Counted from the stretch's first letter, positions 1-8,709 are shown. The stretch is 47,948 bases of DNA from Edwardsiella piscicida (GCF_001896205.1 NZ_MPNU01000001.1:283444-331391), one strand, 5' to 3'. Notes: generated by a model not told the origin, from the letters alone. A program made the numbers and translations.

Positions 1-60
1 ACAGCATCCCCATCGTCAACGGCCGTGGAACAGGACGGGGCGTCGAGGAAGCGACGTCTG

Positions 61-103
61 AAAGCCGGGGGCCTTGGGTTTATCCGCCCGGCGGCTTTTG
101 ATC
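61..103. terminator. Possible terminator downstream of satP
   Basis: The arms AAAGCCG (61-67) and CGGCTTT (92-98) pair, with further partial G/C pairing inside. T runs flank the stem on both strands, so it could end satP transcripts (leftward) and any gene entering from the left edge. Bases 1-60 hold no coding sequence I can assign. Confidence 0.4.
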
Positions 104-122
104 TTTGGCGCACCCACGCGCG

Positions 123-686
123 TTAGCGGGGCTCTCCGATGGGCAGCACGCAGCGGCCGAGCTGGCCATTGATCACCTCGGCCATGGCCAGGTAGATGGC
201 GCTGGCGCCACAGATAATCCCTTCAACGCCGGCGATATGGAGCAAACCCGCATTACCGGTCAGATTGCCGTAGGCCAGCATAAAAAACAGGAGGGTGAGG
301 CTGGCAAAGACAAACTGCAGTGCCCGGTTAGCGCGCAGGGTGCCAAAGAACATGAAGAGCGTGAAGATCCCCCATAGCGCCAGATAGGCCGCCAGCGACG
401 GCGGCGTGACGGCATCCGCCAGCCCCATTTTAGGCAATAACAGTAGGGTAACCAGCGTGAGCCAGAATGCGCCGTAGGCGGTAAAGGCGGTCAGCCCGAA
501 GGTATTGCCCTTGCGAAACTCCAGCAGTCCGGCGAAGATCTGCGCTAGCCCGCCAAAAAAGATCCCCATTGCGAGGATCATCGCATCCAGTGCGAATATG
601 CCTGCATTGTGCATATTGAGCAGCACCGTGGTCATTCCGAATCCCATTAGCCCCAGCGGCGCGGGATTAGCCAGTTCGTTGTGCAT
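123..686 (-). CDS. satP: SatP, acetate/succinate:proton symporter
   Basis: A 187-residue, very hydrophobic protein of the GPR1/FUN34/YaaH family. It begins with the family signature NPAPLGL (residues 7-13) and continues with about six membrane segments, the usual size and topology for SatP (YaaH). E. coli SatP takes up acetate and succinate across the inner membrane with protons. The gene lies 85 bp downstream of the acs reading frames on the same strand, so the two may be co-transcribed. In E. coli acs is instead followed by yjcH-actP, so here satP stands in for the acetate permease position. The family call is secure; exact substrate preference is inferred from the family. Confidence 0.92.
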   Translation of the reverse strand: MHNELANPAPLGLMGFGMTTVLLNMHNAGIFALDAMILAMGIFFGGLAQIFAGLLEFRKGNTFGLTAFTAYGAFWLTLVTLLLLPKMGLADAVTPPSLAAYLALWGIFTLFMFFGTLRANRALQFVFASLTLLFFMLAYGNLTGNAGLLHIAGVEGIICGASAIYLAMAEVINGQLGRCVLPIGEPR

Positions 687-771
687 AAAGACTCCTCGTA
701 CCGTAGCCGATAATATTGGCCTGTGCGGTGTTATGAATGAGGCGGAGCGCGCTTCCCCGCCGTAAGCGACG

Positions 772-2728
772 TTAACGCGGCTGCATAGCCTGTTTCTCCT
801 CCAGCAGTTTTTCTACGACGCCAGGATCGGCCAGCGTAGAGGTATCGCCCAGATTGCTGATATCGCCGCTGGCAATTTTGCGCAGGATGCGGCGCATGAT
901 CTTGCCGGAGCGAGTTTTGGGCAGCGCATCGGTCCAGTGCAGGATATCCGGTGTGGCGATGGGACCGATCTCTTTACGTACCCAGTCTCGGACCTCGGCG
1001 TACAGCGCGGGCGATGGTTCCTCGCCTACGTTCAGCGTGATATAGGCATAGATTGCCTGCCCTTTAATGCTGTGGGGGATCCCGACGACGGCCGCCTCGG
1101 CGATCTTCGGGTGCGCGACCAGCGCAGATTCGATCTCCGCTGTGCCCAGGCGGTGTCCTGAGACGTTGAGTACATCGTCGACGCGACCGGTTATCCAGTA
1201 ATAGCCGTCTTCGTCACGTCGGGCACCGTCGCCGCTGAAATACATCCCCTTAAAGGTGGAGAAGTAGGTCTGTTCAAAGCGCTCATGGGCGCCAAACAGC
1301 GTACGAGCCTGCCCGGGCCAAGAGTCCAGGATCACCAGATTGCCTTCACTGGCGCCCTCCAGGATCTCCCCGCTGTTATCGACCAGGGCGGGCTGTACGC
1401 CAAAAAATGGGGCGGGTGGCCGATCCGGCTTTAAGCACGGTGGCTCCGGGCAGTGGGGTGATCATAAAGCCGCCGGTTTCGGTCTGCCACCAGGTATCCA
1501 TGATCGGGCAGTGGCCGTTGCCGATGGTATGGTAATACCACTCCCAGGCCTCGGGGTTGATCGGCTCACCGACCGATCCCATTATGCGCAGCGAGGTCCG
1601 CTGGGTGTCGGCGACGGCGCGCTGCCCCTCTGCCATCAGCGCACGGATCGCCGTCGGCGCGGTATACAGAATATTGACCTGATGCTTGTCTACGATCTGG
1701 CTGAGGCGATTAATGCCGGGATAGTTGGGGACCCCCTCAAACATCAGCGTTATGGCGCCGTTGGCCAAGGGGCCATACAGCAGATAGCTGTGGCCGGTGA
1801 CCCAGCCGACGTCCGCCGTACACCAGTAAATATCGCCGGGATGGTAGTCAAACACATACTTAAAGGTGGTCGCCGCGTATACCAGATAGCCGCCGGTACT
1901 GTGCAGTACGCCCTTCGGTTTACCGGTCGATCCGGAGGTATACAGAATAAACAGCGGATCTTCGGCGTTCATCTCCACCGCGGGGCAGTGTTCATCGGCC
2001 TGGGCCATCAGCTCATGCCACCAACGATCGCGGCCGCTGTCCCATTCGCCGGCGCCGCCGGTACGGCGGAATACCACGACATGGTGCACGCTGTTGACCT
2101 GAGGATGCTGCAGCGCTTCGTCGACGTTGCGCTTGAGTGGAATGGTTCGCCCGGCGCGAACCCCTTCATCTGCCGTGATCACCAGTTTGGCTCCGGAGTC
2201 GATAATGCGCCCGGCAACCGCCTCTGGGGAGAAGCCACCGAAGATCACCGAGTGTACGGCGCCAATTCGCGCGCAGGCCAGCATGGCAACCGCCGCCTCG
2301 ACCACCATGGGCATATAGATCGCGACGACGTCGCCCTTTTCTACCTGCAGTGATTTCAGCACGTTGGCGAAGCGGCACACCTCACCGTGCAGCTGGCGAT
2401 AGGTTACTCTGCGGCTCTCCTGCGGATCGTCGCCCTCCCAGATGATGGCCGTCTGTTCGCCGCGTTCGGCCAGATGGCGATCCAGGCAGTTGGCCGCCAG
2501 GTTGAGGGTGCCATCCTCAAACCAACGGATATTGATATGGCCTGGATCGAAGGAGGTATTCTTAACCCGGCTATAGGGGGTTATCCAGCTGATGATCTGT
2601 CCCTGCTCCGCCCAGAACGCCTCGGGGTCCTCGACAGAGGCCAGATACATTTCACGATACATTTCCGCATTGATAAAGGCATGCCGGGCAATATCCGCCG
2701 GAACAGGGTAGGTATGGATCTGGCTCAT
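772..2728 (-). pseudogene. acs: Acetyl-CoA synthetase, frameshifted
   Basis: Acs ligates acetate to CoA using ATP. The frame starting at 2728 encodes residues 1 to about 442 with the AMP-binding motif [10 protein letters not shown], then leaves frame and stops at 1376 after a false tail (WRTARPGR). The second part, from a conserved VILDSWPGQ to the end, is in another frame (772-1335 and upstream) and keeps [11 protein letters not shown], which holds the acetylated catalytic lysine. The break is at six A bases on the plus strand (1402-1407); with five, the protein reads [11 protein letters not shown] as in E. coli and the whole would be 651 residues (E. coli 652). No other lesion is seen. It may be a recent pseudogene, a slippage site, or a sequencing error; the sequence alone cannot separate these. 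Confidence 0.9.
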
Positions 2729-2897
2729 GCTGCGTCTCCGCGCCGATGTTAATGATATGTCAATATAGAGTTAATTTTAGCCTCGGTTAGCGAGTTGTGC
2801 ATTTTTTGCGCGTACGATCACGTAATAAAGCGCAGCGCGGCAGCGCACCACGGAGAATGCCCGGATGAAGCGAGCGCGTGCTGAACGACAGTGCACT

Positions 2898-2925
2898 GCA
2901 CCAACTTAGCGCCCCAAATTAGTGC
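2898..2925. promoter_or_regulatory. Candidate tandem NtrC-type binding sites
   Basis: Two adjacent imperfect palindromes resemble the NtrC (NRI) site GCACCA-N3-TGGTGC. GCACCAACTTAGCGC (2898-2912) matches 10 of 12 positions and GCCCCAAATTAGTGC (2911-2925) also matches 10 of 12. They lie about 170-200 bp upstream of a sigma-54-like promoter facing gltP, a usual enhancer distance. The consensus is from memory and the function is inferred. The rest of the 2729-3225 gap holds no convincing gene; the short minus-strand frame at 2818-3012 resembles nothing known. Confidence 0.35.
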
Positions 2926-3094
2926 GTGTGAGATACCGCGTCGAGGAGAGAAGGGCCATCGGGGGTCATGGCGCGTTGCGCTATCGTTAAGATTGCCTCT
3001 GGTTTTATTCACCGGCGAATTATTGGCTATATAACAGCATATTGTTCTTTTATTCAGGTTGAATTATCGCCATCTGGAGTGATATGCCGTTTGG

Positions 3095-3109
3095 TGGCAT
3101 AAATTATGC
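3095..3109 (+). promoter_or_regulatory. Candidate sigma-54 promoter for gltP
   Basis: TGGCAT (3095-3100), five bases, then ATGC (3106-3109) fits the -24/-12 pattern TGGCAC-N5-TTGC with the invariant GG and GC pairs correctly spaced. Transcription would start near 3121, about 105 bp before gltP. An AT-rich stretch (about 3004-3065) lies between it and the candidate enhancer sites and could be bent. Confidence 0.4.
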
Positions 3110-3182
3110 TTATCCCTCTATGTGTGCGACGTACAGCGGGACAGGCTGTGGCGGGTAATCGCCGTCGGGAAGTGGCAAGAGA

Positions 3183-3205
3183 TAAAAAAGGGCGCTGCGG
3201 CGCCC
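3183..3205 (-). terminator. Leftward intrinsic terminator just upstream of gltP
   Basis: GGGCGC (3190-3195) and GCGCCC (3200-3205) form a stem with a TGCG loop. Read on the minus strand it is followed by six T (from AAAAAA at 3184-3189), a proper terminator for transcription moving left. On the plus strand there is no T run. It sits about 20 bp upstream of the gltP start, inside the gltP leader if the upstream promoter is used. Confidence 0.6.
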
Positions 3206-3225
3206 AATAAGAATGAGGTTATAGC

Positions 3226-4548
3226 GTGATGAAGCGATTTACATTGACCCTGGCGTGGCAGATTGTCATTGCACTGATTTTAGGGATTGCGGTGGGCGCG
3301 GCGCTGCATGATCAAACCGAGTCGCGCCAGTGGCTGGTCAGCAACGTGCTGGGGCCCGCAGGCGATATTTTTATTCGCCTGATTAAGATGATTGTTATCC
3401 CGATTGTTATCTCGACGCTGATCGTCGGGATTGCCGGCGTCGGCGATGCGAAAAAGCTGGGACGCATTGGCCTGAAGACAATCCTCTATTTCGAGCTGAT
3501 CACCACGGTGGCCATCGTCGTGGGAATTACGCTGGCTAACCTGTTTCAGCCGGGCCTGGGCGTCGATATGAGCCATCTGGCGGCGGTCGATATTTCACAG
3601 TATGAGCGGACCACCGAGCAGGTGCAGAGCGGGGCACACAGCCTGGTCGGTACGCTGCTGGCCCTGATACCGGCAAACCTGTTCTCTGCCATGGCAAAGG
3701 GCGAGATCCTGCCGATTATTTTTTTCTCGGTGCTGTTTGGCCTGGGGCTCTCTTCTCTGCCGGCAGATCATAAGGAGCCGCTGCTGCGGGTGTTCCGTGC
3801 GGTTTCCGAAAGCATGTTTAAAGTAACCCATATGATCATGCGCTATGCCCCGATCGGGGTCTTTGGCCTGATCTCGGTAACGGTGGCTAACTTTGGCTTT
3901 GCTTCGCTGATCCCGCTGGCCAAGCTGGTGCTGCTGGTCTACGCGGCGATCCTGTTTTTTGCCCTGGTGGTGTTAGGCACCGTAGCTCGCCTGTGCCACC
4001 TGCGTATCTGGACGCTAATCGTGATATTGAAAGATGAGCTGATCCTTGCCTACTCCACCGCCAGCTCCGAAACCGTGCTGCCGCGCATTATGGAAAAGAT
4101 GGAGGCCTATGGCGCGCCGAAGTCGATCACCAGCTTTGTGGTGCCGACGGGCTATTCGTTTAATCTGGATGGCTCGACGCTATACCAAAGCATCGCCGCG
4201 ATCTTTATCGCCCAGCTGTACGGTATTCAGCTGTCGCTCGGTCAGGAGATCATCCTGGTGCTGACCCTGATGGTGACCTCGAAAGGCATCGCTGGCGTCC
4301 CCGGCGTTTCGTTTGTGGTGCTGCTGGCGACGCTGGGCAGCGTCGGTATCCCGCTGGAGGGACTGGCCTTTATTGCCGGGGTCGATCGGATTCTGGATAT
4401 GGCGCGCACGGCGCTGAATGTGGTGGGCAACGCATTGGCCGTACTGGTGGTAGCCAAGTGGGAGCATCAGTTCGATCGTACGAAGGCGCACGCCTATGAG
4501 GCGCGAATGCATACTCCGCAGGGCGTTGCCCAGCAGGATTTATTGTAA
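3226..4548 (+). CDS. gltP: GltP, proton/glutamate-aspartate symporter
   Basis: Inner-membrane carrier of the DAACS family importing L-glutamate and L-aspartate with protons. It aligns end to end with E. coli GltP (437 residues). Counting from the ATG at 3229, it keeps the NLDGS motif (about 312-316) and the last-helix pattern ARTALNVVGN (about 392-401). The arginine there binds the side-chain carboxylate of acidic amino acids. The N in place of the sodium-site aspartate seen in sodium-coupled relatives fits proton coupling. Two starts are possible, GTG 3226 or ATG 3229, behind GAGG (3215-3218); ATG 3229 is preferred. In E. coli gltP follows nrfA-G; no nrf gene lies between acs and gltP here. 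A candidate nitrogen-controlled promoter lies upstream. Confidence 0.96.
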   Translation: MMKRFTLTLAWQIVIALILGIAVGAALHDQTESRQWLVSNVLGPAGDIFIRLIKMIVIPIVISTLIVGIAGVGDAKKLGRIGLKTILYFELITTVAIVVGITLANLFQPGLGVDMSHLAAVDISQYERTTEQVQSGAHSLVGTLLALIPANLFSAMAKGEILPIIFFSVLFGLGLSSLPADHKEPLLRVFRAVSESMFKVTHMIMRYAPIGVFGLISVTVANFGFASLIPLAKLVLLVYAAILFFALVVLGTVARLCHLRIWTLIVILKDELILAYSTASSETVLPRIMEKMEAYGAPKSITSFVVPTGYSFNLDGSTLYQSIAAIFIAQLYGIQLSLGQEIILVLTLMVTSKGIAGVPGVSFVVLLATLGSVGIPLEGLAFIAGVDRILDMARTALNVVGNALAVLVVAKWEHQFDRTKAHAYEARMHTPQGVAQQDLL

Positions 4549-4568
4549 TCGCGCGGCGACGTTGAAAA

Positions 4569-4596
4569 AAAAGGGCGGAAAATCCGCCCTTTTTTA
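4569..4596. terminator. Bidirectional terminator between gltP and tolC
   Basis: GGGCGGA (4573-4579) pairs with TCCGCCC (4583-4589); the stem is flanked by an A run on the left and a T run on the right. It can end transcripts of both convergent genes. Confidence 0.9.
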
Positions 4597-4622
4597 TCTT
4601 TTGTCGTTTGCGCCGCCGCTAT

Positions 4623-6056
4623 TTAGCGTACGCCGCCGCCGGGGATCGGTCCATTGGCTTTGGCGGCCTGGGCCGCATCGTCAGGGGCAATGCTGTCGGC
4701 CGCCGTCGGGACTGGTTTACTCAGATCGCCGTTGAGCGCCAGCAGATCGTTCTGGTTGAGCGTGCCCAGCGCATACTTGATGTTCAGCTGGCTGATCAGG
4801 TAGTCATAGCGCGCGTTGGCCAGGTTCTGCTTGGCGTTGTACAGCGCCGTGGTGGCGTTCAACACATCAACGATGGTGCGGGTACCCACCTGATAGCCGG
4901 CCTGGGTGGCGTCCAAAGAGCTTTGGGCTGAGACCACGGCCTGCTTATAGGCCGATACGCCGCTGATGGCGGCAGAGATGTTGTTGAAGGAGGAGCGGAC
5001 ATTCTGCACCACGCTGCGGTGGGCGCTGTCCAGGGCCTCGCTGGCGCCGACAAAGTTGTACTGCGCCTGTTTCACCTGTGAGTTGGTGGCGCCGCCGGAG
5101 TACAGCGGCAGGTTAAAGCTCAGGCCCACGGTGTTCTGTCCCTGATAGCTGCTACCGTTGCCACCCCGCAGCGTTTCTTTCTGCGCGTTGGAGAGGGAGT
5201 TATAGTCGGTATTGCTGACGCCGGTGGAGGCCGTCAGGTTCAGGGTCGGCATATAGCCGGTTTCGGCATACTTGATCTGCTGACGCGCCAGGTCCTGGCT
5301 CAGACGGGCGCTTAACAGCTGCAGGTTGCGCTTCTCTGCCTCTTGCAGCAGCGCTTTCACATCGTCAGGGCGCTTGGTGCTGAAGCGATCGATATTCAGG
5401 GCGGAGAGCTGTGGATAGTACTGACCGGTGATCTGGCGCAGGGCCTCCAGCGAGTTATCCAGATTGTTGCGTGCGCTGACCTCTTGGGCCAGCACCTGAT
5501 CGTACTGCGCGCGGGCGTTCTGTACGTCGGTAATGGCCACCAGGCCGACGTTGAAGCGCTGGGTTGTCTGATCGAGCTGATTGTAAATCGCCTGTTTGTT
5601 GGCTTCGGTATACGTCAGCTGATCGATGGCGCGCAGCACGTTAAAGTAGGCGGTGGCAGTATTCAGCATCAGCGTCTGTTCAGAGGACTGATAGGAGACA
5701 TCCTGAATCCCGGCCTGCTTTTCAGTCAGCGAGAGCTGACGCCATTTGGACATATCGAAGATTGTCTGCGTCAGCGCCAGGCTCGCCCCGTAATTATTTG
5801 AGTTCAGGCCGCTGCTGTCGCGAAAGCCGTTGGTATAGGTATAGTCAGCGCCCAGCCCCAGCTGCGGCAGCAGCGGGCTGCGGGACTCATTGATCTTTTC
5901 AAACGCAGCGTCGCGGTTAGCGGCGGCCTGACGGAGATCCGGGTTGCTTTCTTTGGCCTGCTGATATACCTGCATCAGGTTTTCTGCCTGACTTAATGCA
6001 CTGAAGCCACTGAGGCTTAGGCCAATAAGAAGAGGGAGCAGTTTCTTCATTTGCAT
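4623..6056 (-). CDS. tolC: TolC, outer-membrane efflux channel
   Basis: Outer-membrane trimeric channel that completes tripartite multidrug pumps such as AcrAB and type I secretion systems. The 477-residue precursor (E. coli 493) starts with a signal peptide, cleavage predicted after SQA at residue 24, leaving ENLMQVYQQA. The internally duplicated structure (two strand-plus-long-helix repeats) is visible in the two related halves, for example AYFNVLRA and ALYNAKQN. The C-terminal tail is rich in A, P and D and shorter than in E. coli. It is a single-gene unit, convergent with gltP and divergent from nudF, as in E. coli. A marbox-like sequence lies upstream (6142-6160). Confidence 0.97.
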   Translation of the reverse strand: MQMKKLLPLLIGLSLSGFSALSQAENLMQVYQQAKESNPDLRQAAANRDAAFEKINESRSPLLPQLGLGADYTYTNGFRDSSGLNSNNYGASLALTQTIFDMSKWRQLSLTEKQAGIQDVSYQSSEQTLMLNTATAYFNVLRAIDQLTYTEANKQAIYNQLDQTTQRFNVGLVAITDVQNARAQYDQVLAQEVSARNNLDNSLEALRQITGQYYPQLSALNIDRFSTKRPDDVKALLQEAEKRNLQLLSARLSQDLARQQIKYAETGYMPTLNLTASTGVSNTDYNSLSNAQKETLRGGNGSSYQGQNTVGLSFNLPLYSGGATNSQVKQAQYNFVGASEALDSAHRSVVQNVRSSFNNISAAISGVSAYKQAVVSAQSSLDATQAGYQVGTRTIVDVLNATTALYNAKQNLANARYDYLISQLNIKYALGTLNQNDLLALNGDLSKPVPTAADSIAPDDAAQAAKANGPIPGGGVR

Positions 6057-6141
6057 TCCTTGTTATGCAGAAAATATGGTTAGCGTGGCACAGACCTAAC
6101 GTCTTAGACTGCTAATTTTACCAGAGAGCGTCCTCTGGGAC

Positions 6142-6160
6142 GGGTGGCCGAATGTGCCAT
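6142..6160 (-). promoter_or_regulatory. Candidate marbox upstream of tolC
   Basis: On the minus strand ATGGCACATTCGGCCACCC matches the MarA/SoxS/Rob consensus AYnGCACnnWnnRYYAAAY at 12 of 14 defined positions. It lies about 90-100 bp before the tolC start. E. coli tolC is known to be controlled through a marbox, which supports the reading. Confidence 0.5.
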
Positions 6161-6265
6161 TCTTGCTAAATCATCCAAGTTTAAGAGCGCTAACCGTCTC
6201 GTTAAAGTGTACGACTTACTTAGGTTCAGGTCCGGTGCTCTTTCAATCAGTAAGGATATTACGTT

Positions 6266-6895
6266 ATGTGTGTCGACAAACCCAGCCCCGTCACCTTCGG
6301 TAAAGATGATGTGGAAATTATTGCACGGGAAACCTGCTACCGTGGTTTTTTTTCACTCGATCGCTACCGTTTCCGTCACCGTCTGTTTAACGGCGAAATG
6401 AGCGGCGAAGTGGTGCGCGAGGTCTTTGAGCGCGGTCATGCGGCGGTGCTGCTGCCTTATGATCCGCGCCGCGATGAAGTGGTATTGATTGAACAGCTGC
6501 GGATGCCCGCCTACACCAGCAGCCGCACACCCTGGCTGTTGGAAATGGTCGCGGGGATGATTGAGGTGGGTGAAAGCGTAGAGCAGGTGGCCCGACGTGA
6601 AGCGCAGGAGGAGGCCGGGATCACCGTGGGGCGCTGTCAGCCGGTGCTGAGCTATTTGGCCAGCCCGGGAGGCACCAGCGAGCGGTTGTCCATTGTGGTC
6701 GGTGAGGTTGATGCGGCCACGGCATCCGGGGTGCATGGACTGGCGGAGGAGCATGAGGATATTCGCGTCCACGTGGTCAGCCGTGAGCAGGCATACCGCT
6801 GGGTCGAACAGGGGGTCATCGACAACGCGGCGTCGGTGATCGCCCTGCAGTGGCTGGCGCTGAATCATTCGCGTTTGCGGGCGCAGTGGGCCTGA
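6266..6895 (+). CDS. nudF: NudF, ADP-ribose pyrophosphatase
   Basis: Nudix hydrolase cleaving ADP-ribose to AMP and ribose 5-phosphate. The 209 residues equal the E. coli length. The Nudix box GX5EX7REUXEEXGU is intact at residues 97-119, with the metal-binding REAQEE at 111-116. The ATG at 6266 follows AAGGAT at a good spacing. It is the first gene of a same-strand run toward parE. In E. coli the next gene is yqiB, here reduced to a remnant. Confidence 0.96.
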   Translation: MCVDKPSPVTFGKDDVEIIARETCYRGFFSLDRYRFRHRLFNGEMSGEVVREVFERGHAAVLLPYDPRRDEVVLIEQLRMPAYTSSRTPWLLEMVAGMIEVGESVEQVARREAQEEAGITVGRCQPVLSYLASPGGTSERLSIVVGEVDAATASGVHGLAEEHEDIRVHVVSREQAYRWVEQGVIDNAASVIALQWLALNHSRLRAQWA

Positions 6896-6989
6896 GCGGA
6901 CGGCGAGCGTACGGATCTGTAAAAATTCAGACTCTCGGGGGATTGCCGGACCGGCGCGAGAGCCGATACCATTAACGCGACTCTCTGCC

Positions 6990-7190
6990 GTGGCCGACAG
7001 CCTCTGTCCCGGCGCGTTGCCGGCGACGCAATGGCGCGCATACCGTGTTATGGAATTGTGTGCAATACAGCAGATCTCCCGATTTAAAGCACGTTATGAT
7101 AACCCGAATAAAAAGTTGCATCAGTGCGATGAAAAGCATCAAATTAACTGGATTTCGGCAAACGGATGCTCCGCAGGGGGGGGCGCAGAC
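6990..7190 (+). pseudogene. yqiB: yqiB remnant
   Basis: This stretch lies exactly where E. coli has yqiB (140 residues). From 7017 to 7148 one frame reads LPATQWRAYR-VMELC and then QQISRFKARYDNPNKKLHQ and DEKHQIN, almost identical to the C-terminal half of E. coli YqiB apart from a three-residue deletion. After 7148 the match moves to another frame (FGKRMLR against FLADWLR) and then fades near an eight-G run. The first roughly 75 residues have no counterpart in the 120 bp after nudF. The gene has therefore lost its N-terminal half and its frame. YqiB is a poorly characterised DUF1249 protein. Confidence 0.8.
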
Positions 7191-7297
7191 GCCGGGGTGG
7201 CGCGTATGCCGAGCGTTTTTTTAACTGTTCATTTCGATTTAGCCGTGTAACCGCCGTTTTGCAGGTTCTGACAGACTCAAGTCATAAAGGACGTTAT

Positions 7298-8125
7298 TTG
7301 GAAAGCCTGTTTCATCTGGCCGTAGCGAGTGGGGCGCCGGTCAGAATATTGCAAATTACTGATACCCACCTATTTGCAGGGCAGCAAGAGACCCTGCTGG
7401 GGGTCAATACCTACCGCAGCTATCAGGCCGTGCTGGCGGCGATCCGCGCCGAGGCGCATCCGTTCGATCTTATCGTCGCGACGGGAGACCTCGCGCAGGA
7501 TCACTCCGCTGCCGCCTATCAGCATTTCGCCGCGGGTGTTGCCGCGCTGCACAGGCCCTGCCTGTGGCTGCCGGGGAATCATGATTTTCAGCCAGCGATG
7601 GTCGACGCGTTGGCGCAGGCCGGTGTACACGCAAACAAGCGGGCTCTGCTGGGGGACCGCTGGCAGATCGTATTGCTGGACAGCCAGGTCGTTGGCGTGC
7701 CGCACGGCGAGCTGAGCGATTATCAGCTCGAGTGGCTGGAGCAGACGCTGGTCAGTGAACCGCAGCGCCACACGATGCTGCTGCTGCATCATCATCCGCT
7801 ACCTTCAGGCTGTACCTGGCTGGATCAGCACAGTCTGCGCAATGCGCACGCGTTGGATGAGATCCTGCGGCGCTATCCCCAGGTCAACACGCTGGTGTGC
7901 GGCCACATTCATCAGGAGCTGGATCTGGACTGGAACGGCTGCCGCCTGCTGGCGACGCCGTCGACCTGCGTTCAGTTCAAACCGCTGTGCACTAATTTTA
8001 CCATTGATACCATTTCTCCGGGCTGGCGCTATCTGACCCTGTATCCTGACGGGCGTGTGACCACGGCGGTGCATCGCCTGGCCAGCAGTGAGTTCAGGCC
8101 GGATTTGGACGCAGACGGCTATTGA
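7298..8125 (+). CDS. cpdA: CpdA, 3',5'-cyclic AMP phosphodiesterase
   Basis: Class III phosphodiesterase that hydrolyses cAMP and so tempers CRP signalling. The TTG at 7298 is chosen because AAGGA (7287-7291) precedes it and the result, starting MESLFHLAV, is 275 residues, the E. coli length. An ATG at 7166 in the same frame would add an unrelated tail that falls in the yqiB remnant. Metallophosphoesterase motifs are intact: DTH (D22, H24), GDLAQ (D64), GNHD (N94, H95), HHHP and GHIHQ. The stop is two bases before the yqiA ATG, so the two are translationally linked. Confidence 0.95.
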   Translation: MESLFHLAVASGAPVRILQITDTHLFAGQQETLLGVNTYRSYQAVLAAIRAEAHPFDLIVATGDLAQDHSAAAYQHFAAGVAALHRPCLWLPGNHDFQPAMVDALAQAGVHANKRALLGDRWQIVLLDSQVVGVPHGELSDYQLEWLEQTLVSEPQRHTMLLLHHHPLPSGCTWLDQHSLRNAHALDEILRRYPQVNTLVCGHIHQELDLDWNGCRLLATPSTCVQFKPLCTNFTIDTISPGWRYLTLYPDGRVTTAVHRLASSEFRPDLDADGY

Positions 8126-8127
8126 TA

Positions 8128-8709
8128 ATGCCTACTCTTCTCTATCTTCACGGTTTTAACAGTTCTCCCCGCTCTGCCAAAGCGACGGCGCTGCAGCGCT
8201 GGCTGGCCGAGCACCACCCACAGATAACCATGCTGATCCCGCAGCTGCCGCCGTACCCCGCCGATGCGGCGCAGATGCTGGAGGAGCTGGTGATGGAGCG
8301 CGCGGGGCGTCCCCTGGGGCTGGTAGGCTCCTCTCTTGGGGGGTACTATGCCACCTGGCTTTCCCAGTGCTTCACCCTGCCGGCGGTGGTCATTAACCCG
8401 GCGGTAAAGCCCTTTGAGCTGTTGCTGGACTTTTTGGGGCAGAATGAGAACCCCTACACCGGGCAACAATATGTGCTAGAGTCACGCCACGTCTTTGATT
8501 TGAAGGTGATGCAGGTGGACCCTCTGGAGTCACCGGATCTGATCTGGCTGCTGCAGCAGACCGGCGACGAAGTACTGGATTACCGCCAGGCCGTGACCTA
8601 CTACACGCCATGCCGCCAGACCATTGAAGAGGGTGGCAATCACGCCTTCGTCGGGATTGAGCGCTTTTTCCCGCAAATCATAGACTTTTTGGGGCTGAGC
8701 GCGGAATAG
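8128..8709 (+). CDS. yqiA: YqiA, alpha/beta-hydrolase esterase
   Basis: Small alpha/beta-hydrolase of the UPF0227/YqiA family, 193 residues as in E. coli. The oxyanion-side LHGF motif (7-10), the nucleophile elbow GSSLG (67-71, Ser69) and a late catalytic histidine in GGNHAF are all present. E. coli YqiA has esterase activity on short acyl and palmitoyl-CoA substrates; the physiological substrate is not known to me. The ATG at 8128 lies two bases after the cpdA stop; an in-frame TTG at 8122 is unlikely. It is followed by a hairpin before parE. Confidence 0.93.
   Translation: MPTLLYLHGFNSSPRSAKATALQRWLAEHHPQITMLIPQLPPYPADAAQMLEELVMERAGRPLGLVGSSLGGYYATWLSQCFTLPAVVINPAVKPFELLLDFLGQNENPYTGQQYVLESRHVFDLKVMQVDPLESPDLIWLLQQTGDEVLDYRQAVTYYTPCRQTIEEGGNHAFVGIERFFPQIIDFLGLSAE

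Noticed and set aside
1-122. Possible 3' end of a gene entering from the left edge
   Set aside because: All three plus frames are open for a short way, but none resembles a protein I can name; mog, which neighbours satP in E. coli, could not be matched.
1340-2353. A 337-codon plus-strand frame opposite acs
   Set aside because: Shadow of acs; the acs frame is strongly conserved at protein level.
1376-2728. Reading the two acs parts as two independent genes
   Set aside because: Each part carries only a portion of one adenylate-forming enzyme and one base removal joins them into the normal length.
2800-2945. CRP site upstream of acs
   Set aside because: Only poor matches (for example TGCGC-N6-TCACG near 2806-2821) were seen; too weak to list.
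2818-3012. A 64-codon minus-strand frame in the acs-gltP gap
   Set aside because: No convincing ribosome site and no recognisable protein; the DNA there looks regulatory.
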